64,000 nt of DNA from NCBI RefSeq assembly GCF_047496725.1, contig NC_132982.1:6341001-6405000 (forward strand), read 5' to 3'. The notes below the pieces were generated by a model. That model ran no database searches, had not been told where the DNA came from, and saw only the letters and a list, made by a program, of their open reading frames with translations. Source of the stretch: Anoplolepis gracilipes. Taxonomy: Eukaryota; Arthropoda; Insecta; Hymenoptera; Formicidae. The translations under genes were made by a program, and so were the position numbers. The first letter of the stretch is position 1; every line of letters starts with the position of its first letter. Below, one piece after another: positions 26,515-37,937 of this stretch.

Positions 26515-29500
26515 TTCACCGAGTTTAGCACATTAATTTAACACAGTTAGGGTAGACGTACGCTTTGAAGCCGACCGCGATCGCGACGGCGGCGTTCTTA
26601 ATTAAGCTGTCCGATTGTGCCGATCGCGGCATGGAAAACGTCGCCCCTACGTCACCGAATCGAAACGAGACGCTGTCAATGGGAGACAAGCGGGAACGCG
26701 GACGAGTCGGAACAATGAACGTTTATCAATGTTTCCAGCTGACGAGACGCTTTCACGTGGTATGACCGCGGTTTTCCACTGAAATGTTTTTTGCGAAATT
26801 ATCTCTTTTCTTTCGCGTTTTTCCGCTCCGCGACTCTATCAATCTGTTTGACTGCGATATCTCGCGTACCAATATTGTCGTTGTCGGTGTCCAAACGCGA
26901 AAAAAATTACTGTAATGTTATCGTTGCAGTTCAAATAAAGCCGCGCGACATAGGAAGTACGGTACTATCGAATCACATCGTCGACTTGGAACGAACGTCT
27001 CTCGCTTCACATAACATTGCGAGCAACGAAAACGGAAAAATATATCGTTTTACGGACCTCATGGAACATTTTTTGTTTTATCATTGAAAACGGAAGCTTA
27101 TACCTTTCGTGTCCGCGCAACAACAAATTTTCAGACGACACAGATTTTATTCCAAATTTTTTTGCTACGATACTTCTTCGCAATTGCTGCTTTTACTTTT
27201 ATAACTCCTTTCCCATTTTTGTCAATTTCCATTTTTGCAAAAATCTTATCGGAGATTTGGGCTTTATTTTTCGATATTTTTTTTCAATAGGTCTGCGTTA
27301 TCTTGTAAATGACTACTCATGCGATTTCGACATTTTTTTTTTTTGTTAACTTTCAAAAAAAATATAGAACGCGAATTTTTCATAAGAATTTCGGAAGGAT
27401 AATACATTTATAGATACAATTATTAATATTTTTTTTAAAAGGATTCTCTATAAATATGTAAAATAAATAATAACGATTACTTAAATCTAAATTTTGATTC
27501 TGCTTAAGTATTATAATAAAAAGCTTAAGTAAAAATGTAACGTGTTATCTTTCTATTAAATAAAATTACTATATAATAGCAATCATTAATGTTTTAACGA
27601 AGATACATATTTTAAATGACACAAGGGAGGATCTTGTATACTTTGAAAAGTGCTTCTTTTTTTTCGAATACTTACTTGAATTTTTCTTTACCCTCTTATC
27701 TGCTTGAAAAAATGCCGTTTCCACCAGTTCCTCGAAGAATGCATTCTTTCTCTCTTTTGAAATCTTTTCTCGCCTTTTTCCTTACATTTTATCTGTGTTT
27801 TTTTCTTCTATTGTCTCCTGTCTGTCTTTGACACGAATGTCCGCTGCAAAAATTTTCACGAGCACTCACTTGTATCAGGCATATTTCCTTTAATCGTATG
27901 TAGACAGTCTTCTCAAAACGACGTCCCTCTTGAAATGCTACAATAAAGGACAAAGTTCCCTTTGATCTTTGATCAACGTGAAACGACAAAATTGAAATAT
28001 ACGATCGCTTTTTTTTCAAAAAGGATGAAAAGATCGAAAATTCAACCATTTAACTCATGTCAAATACTTACAAGTAAGAAAATTTTTGTATTAATACGCT
28101 GTTCCGATCAATGTAAAAGTTAAATTTAAATCGTTTTTAGAAGACGCGATATTTTACCGGTGTTATTGTAGCGTTCAATAGCGCTCTTAAATTCACTTAC
28201 GACAACAAGATTTGTCTTGTTAGTTTTGGTATTGACAATGTACTCTTCAGAATATTCTGCTAGATACATATTGTCATCGTGACTACCGATTGTTAGGAAT
28301 TGACCCTCGCGAACCCTCGTGAAGCACGATGGCCGATGAGGCACTCGTTGCTAACGCGAAACGTGGCAAGTCCACGCTGGTCAGAATGTACACCTTCAGC
28401 AGACCCATTACATTTATAGTGACGAACACCAAGTACCTGGATCTGCTCCAACAGCTACTGCTTAGATCAGCATTCTGTTCGTTTCTCGAACAAAATTTCA
28501 TCCCTTACTCTCTCAATTTTTATTGGCATGTTTCGCGCAACAATAACAACATTAATCGCGAAATTTACGCGACCGGCAAAAATGACAATGGAAAGCTTTC
28601 ACGTCGATAAACAAGACATTAGTCGGGAAAATCCGCGAGATGTATCTCTTTGTTTATGCAATAACAATCGCTTCATTTTGCGTGAAATATTCATAAATAC
28701 TCTATTTTATCTTTCGTTCGCGTTTATTAATTTATTAGATGATTTACATGGCGCACTAATCTAACGCAATATATTACCTATATATAAGGAATTTTAATTT
28801 TACATAATTTTTAAATTTTTAAAATTGTGTTGAAATAAAAAATTCTATAATCATCTAAGCCGAATGAATTTAGAAAAATTTATTATTTCGTAAAATTAAT
28901 CGGTTTAATTAGATTTATTTTAATGAATTTAATCGCACGATGATCAAACTACTTCTATCATCGATTTTCGTTTCACCATTTCATCCATGTTCACGCTAGA
29001 AATCTGTTGAACCTATGGTCGGCTCAAGCTGCCGACGTCGATTGCTTCGCTCCAAGTGGATTGTCCACATCCATCACCAGCTCTTCGGTTGGTTGCCTCA
29101 GCTTCCTGATATCCCATCATTTGATCGCGCCGTCTGTAAACCGAAGAGAACTCTGTATTGGTCTTGGAAGCTATCCAGAGCGTCTGGTTCGCCAAAATTT
29201 TTTGCGCCTTGTCGGAGGAAATGGAGAAAAGAAGCGTTAGTGTGACGGAGATTACAATTTGGCAGCGAAACGGCAGGCTCTTTGAGAAACGTTTTACCTC
29301 TAACGACGATAGCAGAAATTGCGACCGCGTTTACGAAATATCGCAAAATTCGCGGCGATCCATAATCCCCACAATAGCATTATTTCTCCGTGGAAAGTCT
29401 GCGTAGTTTAATTGGCGTGTTCCGGATAATTAATGCAGCGGTGGAGTCAATACGGCCGCAGCTCCTACATTTAAATAAAGTCGCGCAGTTATTTTGTCGT

Positions 29501-30559
29501 ACATTTCTTATCTACTTTATCTATCTCATTGTCAGTCACAACAAAAAGTAGAAATAACGGAACAATTAACATCATGCGTAATAATTTCCGACGCAGTAAG
29601 CTTAACAGTGATATAATTATTAAAAATAATTATAATCACTAATTTAATATATAATATAACAAAATATCTTATAAATTATATTAAAAAAATTATCATAATG
29701 CACAGTGCGAGTAAAGCAAAAATAAAAAAGAACAATTGTTAAAACTATATAAAATCAAAAATATGTAATTATTCGAGTAATGGAATGAAATACTGATTAA
29801 ACTCGAGTAAGAGAAAAGTACGCGTAATAGCTTTTAGCTTTACTAGCTGAAGTGTTCGAGTGTCGCTAATCGGTATTAGCACGTTATCGTCGATACGTCA
29901 TATACACCACAGACTATATTAATCTGGGTATTAGAAACTACCGTTTGCGTGGCTTTGCGGCGTTTCGCTCGGAGGATATTTGCGAGTCCGGAAGCCATAC
30001 ATCAAAGTCAAGCACGTTCAAGTTCTGGTCAATAATCTCGGCGGATAGGTGCAAGTCCCGCGGAACTTCCTATTCGGAGATATATAGATACCTGTGGCTA
30101 AACCGACGACGGGACATTTGCACTGGCCTATTCCCAATTCGGATGTCCCAGTTGCACGCTTGGCCAAACGTCAGGCTGCTAATCTGCATCGACGGATCAC
30201 GTGGATTAAATTCGGTTATCATTAAAGACGACGTTGATCTCAGGCATATGTCGATACTTGTGACTTCTCTGCAATAAAATCAAATTGTGTTATTGCGCAT
30301 TTTCTCTGGTATAATAGATAATTAATCATACAAATTAATTTAGATTCTTTGAAATCTAAAATTTAAAAATATAGAAAAATTAAATTTTATTTATATTTCT
30401 TTTCCTTTACGATATAGTCATTAAAATTGACTATAGAATTATTTAAAACTTCGCAGTAGATAAACGTTTCTTTTTATTTTCAAGTTTTTTAATAACGCTA
30501 ACTTTTTTCATCCCAAAAAATTGTGCGCGTTTTGAAAGGGTTCACACAAAACTATCACG

Positions 30560-30560
<1 letters not shown>

Positions 30561-30604
<44 letters not shown>

Positions 30605-30606
30605 AA
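30561..30606. repeat. (TA)n microsatellite in the pseudogene region
   Basis: Uninterrupted TA units with one G substitution, lying between the block 5 and block 4 remnants of the dynein pseudogene. Confidence 0.95.
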
Positions 30607-32548
30607 ACTCTTGAAAATATTTGTATCGATGGCTTTTCATATTTCTTTTTTTTCAATATTTGAGATTTTCGCCAGTCATAAAAAATTTTATATTTCGCCA
30701 TATTACGCTACCAGAAATCACGTTACTGGAAATGCGTTCGGTTTTATGGGCGGTTGTTTTTGTCATGTGATATGTTTCTGTCAATAACAAATGCGCGGCA
30801 TAAACAACACGTGTGCGAACCGACGTCTGGCTTTAGATATAAAGATTCATGTCAGTGAGACACATTTCAAATATTATGAAGGACTTTGAAACGACCAATC
30901 GATTCCGCGATCAGAACCAGGACGGGCGAGTGACAGGTCGCGTTTGACGACGACACGATGAAACATGCTTCCGATACATTGTAAAACGTGTCATACTTGA
31001 CATTCTAAAAAAAATTCCTTTTCGCGCGAGATATTGCATTAGTGTACATAAAAAAATTCAATAAAATTCAGACATTTAAGGTAAAAGAATATTTTGAAAT
31101 ATAGCAAAAAATAAAAGTAATTTGACAACTAAAATAATATTAAAGTAAATATTTTATAACATTAAAATAATATTTTAAATTTTTTCAAATTTTTTCATTT
31201 TACATTATAAAACCGAATAAAATGATGAATTCTTCCACTTTTATTACATATCATTAAATTTTCTATCCAAAAATATTAGATAATATAAAAAAACACTCTG
31301 TTATATTTCTATTTAAAAAAAAAACTAAATTTTTAAATAAATCATTATTTCGCTAAAAGTTTATAAATTATCTGATGTTTTATTGATGGTAAAGCAAGCG
31401 TTGCTCGTATTTATGTAATATATAATAACAAAGAATTCACATTAGATAGTTTCTAACTCCATGAAATAGTAACAGATGGTCAATCGATTCTGTGCATCGG
31501 ACAATAGACTGTATGATAGATGAGTGACTGGTCTTACGATGAATTGCGGATTGGCATACGTTCGAGATTCTGGATAAAATTTATTTCTCTCCTTTTAGTT
31601 TTTCTTTTTTCAATCTTAGAAATACGATGAAGTTGAAAGTAATTCGTTCAATGACGCGATAACGTCATCTTCATATCTTATATAAAAAATATTACGTCGC
31701 GTTTTATATCTTTTTTTTGCCTCAATATTAGCGTGAAATAATTTATTGTAACAATCTATATTTTTCCTAAAATGCGCGGAAACCAAAGAACATTATTAGT
31801 GTTTGAAGCGAAGTAAGGGCAACCTCCTGTGATCAAAATGGTTTGCTTTGTTTCGCGATAAGTCTGATTCGAAAGTGAGATAATATTCCAATATTTTAAT
31901 GTAGAGTAAAGCAAGTTGAAAAACTTTCCTGTTTTGCAATTTTCGATTTTTTTTATTTCTCTTGTTCTCTATTTCGCGGATATGCCTCCTTATTCCAAAG
32001 AATTTGAAATAGGAAAAAAATTTTTTTTAATTGTCAATGTGTATGTTTCTTAGAAATGCTTCAATATCTTTATTTACATTCAGTTTCAGCTAAAGTCAAC
32101 TAACACTTCTATCGCCTCTATAGATTCGAATGCTGAAATATTGAACATGACGATATTTAGAAACTTATAGTGTGCACATAGAAGAAAAGCGGATCAATTC
32201 GCTCGCACGAGAATCGATATATAAGCCTTTATATAAGCGTCAGACACCTGCAAGGCGCGCAACACGTGTTTGAACGCTTGAAGAAAAAGGCGAAGAAAAC
32301 TCGCGTTAAACAAGCATCGAAAGACGAAAAGCCGACGAGATAAGAGAGCTTTCCCGTGAGTTTTCTCAGCAGCATCGTCGTCTAGCGAGACAACGTATCG
32401 ATTTATGGATGCGCTGTCCCGTAAATAAGTTACCAGGTCTCGTGCAAAATATGCGGCAATGCGAAATAGTAAAGCGGCAAAGCTTACTTAGATCGATTTT
32501 AAGTATGAAAAAAATGGCAAACAAATTTATTATCGCAAAAGCCATAAA

Positions 32549-32578
32549 AGAGAGAGAAAGAGAGAGAGAGAGAGAGAA
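32549..32578. repeat. (GA)n repeat
   Basis: AG-dinucleotide tract with two A interruptions; it lies between the pseudogene block 4 and block 3 remnants. Confidence 0.85.
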
Positions 32579-35100
32579 GGAGAAAGAGAAATAATCGGGA
32601 TACTTTTTTCACGTTTTGAGACATGCGCAGAAATCGCGTCTTCGGATTTATGAAAGACCTATCCTTTATCAGTCTGTACATACAAGAACATGTTATACGA
32701 GCAGCGCCAGTTTCAGTGAAGATACCTTACGCGTCCTATGATAATTCCGTACGTGACCGCGATTTGCCGAGAGAGATTTAACTCCGTCCGAATAAGCGCG
32801 CGTCGGACACGTTGAGGCGAGACTTTGAATATTCCTGAGATATCGGCGATAGCGAGATTTGCAGTTTAATGCGCGCCAGCCGCTTTAAAAAAAATGAATA
32901 ATTGCGAAAGTTTGCACTTCATAAGCATAAACTTTGAACTCTAAATAAAGAAGAGTCGGAAGCCGAAAAATCCTTATTTATATACATTATTCTCGTCAGA
33001 TACTTAATTTTAGCACACAGAGCATAAGTTGAAAATTACAATATATTATATTTTTTCTTATTATAGTTACGGATAAAATAATTATTCTTGTTATAAATAC
33101 GGATTGAACACAAAATTAGATTTTTTCGTTTCCATCCAATACAAACGTCAAATATCTTATTTCACGAGGAAGGACGAGTGCATACTCATGTCAGCGAAAT
33201 AATTTTCATAGATGTTGATTGCGTTCTGTAGCACATAACGTATCATAAACTAAGTGAATAAGTTAAGTTAATAAAGTTATTATATGTAAAGTTACTATAA
33301 CTAATCTTCTTATCTAAATTTCGAGCTTTACTACATTAGAGATTCTAATGTGCTTATCTTACTTATAAGATTATATATCTTATTTCATTAATATAATTAA
33401 TAACATATAACATAAATACATTTAATATATAATTAATAATTTATTATTAAGCATATAAATAATTATATATATATTTTTTTAGAAATTTCCTCAGATTAAG
33501 AAATCTTGTTATTTTATGAATAAATAATATTAATACCTTACACATTGAGATGCACCTTAAATGAGATTAGAATTAGATATATTTCACAATAGATATTTCA
33601 AAGCAACTCACGTCGGTGAGTTTCTTCATCCTCAGCGCCCAATTCTCATCCTCTACAACGCGCCAACAAAATCTCAGCACGATTTCCTCGTCCTTCATGT
33701 TTATCTCCTTAGGTCATCCTCCAAATGTAACATCTTGCTCTTTTTTTTACTTTGCTGGCGATTTACATCTGACTCGAGGGAAAGGATAAAAAAATGTATC
33801 AAGAACGATGCGCAAACTGATGAAGTTATAAAAGCGAATTTGCCTATATCTACATCCGCCTATTCTTCTCTCAAGTATCTTTTTGTTACGAATTATTAAA
33901 TTTGTCACGTTTAAAACGCGTTCTCGAGGACGCCCTTAAGAATCGCGGTTATGACGTTAAAGCGGTACTTTAGCGTTTTACTTAAAGAAGAGACACGTTT
34001 TGCTTTGCATTGTTAATCCATATTTTCATCACGGCGCCAATGGCTTATCTGTTCTGTAAACGTGTGCAAATCCCTATTTGTTACGGAGTTGATCTCATAA
34101 ACAATTTACGCGTTTCAACATAAACCCGGATTTATATCGCGGCACGTGTCATCAAAAGCGCGTTCATAAATGTCGATCGTTATATTTACGCGAGATTAAA
34201 TCCGTTAGATTTGATTTTTTTCACGACAGAAAACACGTGGATCCGCGATGTAACTGATACGAGATGCATGTGAAACACAACATTGCATTCAAGTTAAATT
34301 TTCCGTGATTTTTATACTTTGCATACTCATGAAAATGGATTTTTATCGTAAATTCGCTTATTTTTTAGTCGTACACAATATTTATTTTAAATTTATTCGT
34401 AAAATATAAAAAATATATGGAAGGCTCTAAATGTGGCTCGCATTGCAGTCCTATACGCATATTCTTTATTATTATTAAACGTTAGAAATTTAGATCCGCT
34501 ACAGAATTAATTCGACGGTGACTCGCAATTATTTTCATAATCTCAGTTTTTCTTCAAATTCTTTCAATACATAAAAAATATAGAAACTCATTAAGATAAT
34601 TAATGATGATACATTTTAGAGGCACGTAGTATGATATTACGAATTTACATTAGCAACTAAGATTATCTACGAAAAATTTTATAATTTCTGTTTATTTATT
34701 TGTTCTATTTTATTAAATAAATAATTTCTATTTAAAAATTATTAAAAATTAATAATTACTAAATTTTTAATATTTATTAACTTTTTGACCGTAAAAAATA
34801 TTTGTACATTTTTAATTATACTTGGCGCAAACTATTTTTTTATTGATTATAAAAAAGTTACAAGTATTAAGACCAAAAGATTGTATTCTTTTAGACTTAT
34901 AATGATTTCCTTCTCTCATGAAGCGTAAAATGCTTCGACTTGGATACGTCACAATAGCAATAATGGCTCAGGTGGATGTAATCTCGCGTGAATTCCGAAT
35001 TCGGCAGGATATTCTCCTGTATGATAGAGTCGGTCTCCTCGAAGAAGCATTGCTTACCGAACTGCGACCTTGGGTTGATATATGCGTACTGGATCAGCAT

Positions 35101-36806
35101 TATCGGAAACCGTTCTACGGACTGTAAAACGCCGATACGATGGCAAGCGAGGCATTTCCGTTCAATTATTTAGGAGATGGGCGAAAGAAATCGGCGCACG
35201 TGCACGTCTCACCTAACCGCCGAATACTTTTCACGCACGAACGCCTGACATCGATCGAGATTCGAGATACGAGATACGCTCGATATAGCATGAAGGGCTA
35301 TTAAGGCAATGTTCAGCTTGCGAAACACGCGAACGAACCATGGCGTGATACAAGAATATCGGATGTAACAGCTTAATAGGCATATTAAGCGATTATGATT
35401 ATGATCCATTATACAATTTGATATGAAAGATCAACGTTATCCGCGATTTTTCATTAAATTTAGATATTGTAAAAATTTTATAAAAAAATATCTTCCAAAC
35501 AAAAAATCAAATTACAATAGTTACACACCGCAAAAATAGACACGTTTAAATTATAGGTAAATCCATTTATTTTTCGATAACGGATGCGTATTAATCTAAA
35601 CTTTTTTTAAAATATTACACAAAAGAGGTAACCAACAGTTAACTTTTACAAGCAAATGGGAAATATCTCTTATAGCAAATTCGATCATCCGCACTAATGC
35701 ATACTGCAATAAAGACTGCTGTACACGAGGATATCTAAATAAAAAGGAATCATATAAACATCTTAAGTAATTAAAATTCAATCATGACATATTTGTCTGT
35801 AATTTTTTTTTAGTAGAACATACATTATTCATCATTAAAGTGTTTATATATTATGTCATTATACTTACATACTTCATATATAGCAGCCTTTAATATGCAC
35901 TAGTGTGGTGTAGTGCGGATGACCGAATTCGCTATTACTTTACAACAAGAAAAAAAACAAAAAAAAAAAAAAAAGATTACTCGACTCGTAAAGTTGCTCG
36001 GTATATACTTCATGCAAGAAGAATATAGAACTCGAAGAAAAAAATTGGCGTAATTTCTTGCAAAACGTTCGGTTCTCATGATGCATCCCCTTTGTCGGAT
36101 ATTCGATTGCGCGTCAATTTGCCACGCTGAATGCACTCTGTGGAATTGTTAGATGGAACCGCGCGAGCACGTGCTTTCGTATCGCGCCGCGCCGGACCAT
36201 CGCGATGACATTATCCCTTCGCCGAGGGCACTCACAATTTCTGCGGTTCGCAATCCGATGTTCGCCAATCAACGCTTTCGCGCCACTCAATAAATCGGAT
36301 GGGCCGTCGCCGCCGCCAAGCGTGCAGCATCTAATGAATCAGATTCGATGCAGAGCCAGCGGCATTGTGTGATCGATTATCACGACACGAATCTGGAACT
36401 TGGCGCGCGATACCACAATGCCGGATTCAATTTGCGAATCACTAATGGCCGGTCGGATTCGATTCGTCCAAGTTTTAAGAAATTGGAGCTACGTTCGATA
36501 TACGAAGTGGCACGTTCAGCTATTAGCGTCGAATCTAATGCGAATTTAATTGCTGTATCGTGGATCGCGATGAACGGATGACGATGTTCTGTAAAATTGT
36601 TTGTCGATTAAATTATCGACAACTTTAGAAGATTTTTAATTTTACGCAGCTTTTATTTTTGTTGCGAAAATAAGTCTCTTTTCCAATTCTATTGCAATTT
36701 TCATTATATCTTGTATAAAAAGAGCACAATCTTCTCATTGTTGTCTAGATAAAATATTTTTAGTTTATTATTTATAAATTTATTTCCTACGTGTATGAAA
36801 ATTCGC

Positions 36807-36839
<33 letters not shown>

Positions 36840-37937
36840 GTTAAAATAGATTCAATTGACACTTCCCTTTTTCTATGCAAAACCCATTCGATGCTTCTCA
36901 CCAGCGATTTAATTAAAAGCTGCGCCTTATATACGCAATAATATATTGTCAAATATATGATACTAATACTATCACTATGATTTAGGAATTCTAAATACAA
37001 ATCCAAGATTCACGAGGTTGACGCATCCGGTAGTTTGCACGAGAACACAAACTAATGACAATATTATTCAACCGTGAGTTATTGAACGGAATTCGCCAAT
37101 CAATGCCCTCGTATGAGTTCTCAAATCGGATAATCCTAGAGACTGAGCTACTCGTAATGAATCTGATCGATTGAATCGGGTGAAGAGAGAGAGAGAGAGA
37201 GGGGAGCAGGGGAGCATCCGCATACGAGGACACATATCGAAGATGAACCCGAAGCGCGTTGCTAAAGCAATTTAGCCGCAGATTCCAAACCGCATGGCAG
37301 CGGCATCGCGAATGGAAAGTTTGGAATGGAATTCGCAGGACCTCACAGTTCTCTGAATTTTGGCGACAATTAAGACCGATGTTCAATGAACGATCCCCAA
37401 ACGTCGGAGAGAGAGAAGTTACGAGAGAGACTGAAAATTAGTTCGGGCGGACGGATGGGATGAGATGATAGGAACGATGTATTGTGACATTTATGTTGTA
37501 ATGCGCGGCAATTCCATAAATCGGATACATTTGAAGCAGGAATAACGTAATGTGTAACGCACCTATAGCGTATTAAACGCGCACGAAAATTACAATATCG
37601 ATAACATTCCTCCCGTTGCGTACTTCATTCGTTCAGACGCAAACTGCACGCATTACATGTCCAAATTTTTCATATAATTGCAGCCTCATTAAAATTTTAA
37701 TAAATCAACATGAATTTTTCTTGGATCGCGAATAAATTATTCTTGTGATTTTTTTATTAATTTCACCAATGGATTGATACACCTATATCTACATCATTTT
37801 TTATTACATTTTAATGACACCTCTGGAATGTAACCTTGAATTAATAAGCATAAAAATCAACGATTAAAGAGCATTGGCGAAAATAATAAGATCGAAATAC
37901 AATTCTGCAAACTCCACTCTGAAATTTTCAGCGAGAA
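35101..37937. other. Spacer between DNAI2 pseudogene and the 38 kb gene
   Basis: No gene supported. Less AT-rich stretches at about 36150-36590 and 37080-37450 carry short ORFs on both strands (36348-36581, 37259-37441) without any recognised motif. A 28-base poly(T) run lies at 36811-36838 and a (GA)n run at 37184-37201. The 3' end of the stretch should include the promoter of the gene starting at 37938, but no TATA or initiator could be assigned. Confidence 0.45.
36811..36838. repeat. Poly(T) tract
   Basis: 28 consecutive T residues after AAAA. No element body is recognised on either side. Confidence 0.9.

Larger units (their letters stand above)
19707..27869. other. Region between DNAI2 and its pseudogene, no gene established
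   Basis: This holds the 5' flank of DNAI2, the small ORF at 21298-21483, a poly(A) run at 22240-22268 and a purine repeat at 26464-26514. From about 22380 to 24760 it is richer in G+C and pyrimidine-skewed on the plus strand; the open frames there (22385-22672, 24402-24752) have Ser/Leu/Phe-rich translations typical of CT-rich DNA. From 26540 to 27030 there is another CpG-rich stretch. Both may be conserved non-coding DNA or untranslated RNA. Confidence 0.5.
27870..35100 (-). pseudogene. Decayed paralogue of DNAI2 (exons 1-8 recognisable)
   Basis: Eight blocks in the same order and strand as DNAI2 match its exons 1-8: about 34915-35100, 33612-33754, 33157-33249, 31445-31569, 30092-30268, 28549-29210, 28201-28474 and 27870-27937. 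Block 1 keeps ATG and EFGKQC-like QFGKQC; block 3 reads NIYENYFADM for NIYEHYFDD; block 4 ANPQFIVRPV for EDPQTPIRPV; block 5 EFNPRDPS and an open frame; block 6 LWIASKTNTEF; block 7 GLLKVYILTSV; block 8 YIRLKEI. Several splice sites survive (GTGAGT after block 2, GTATCT after block 5, GTAAGT after block 7, GTGAGT after block 8). It is broken by loss of the exon 1 donor (AGAAGG in place of GT), a 4-base deletion in block 2, TAA at the end of block 3, a 2-base loss and TAA in block 4, TGA and frameshifts in block 6, and a 10-base duplication in block 7. Retained introns show a DNA-level duplication, not a retrocopy. Counterparts of exons 9-11 were not found. Confidence 0.88.

Noticed and set aside
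29945..30277. Plus-strand 110-codon open frame
   Set aside because: It is the antisense shadow of the dynein pseudogene exon 5, whose minus-strand translation matches DNAI2.
37259..37441. Trp/Arg-rich plus-strand open frame before the 38 kb gene
   Set aside because: No ATG start, an open frame on the other strand, and no motif or phase-matched splice to the downstream exon.
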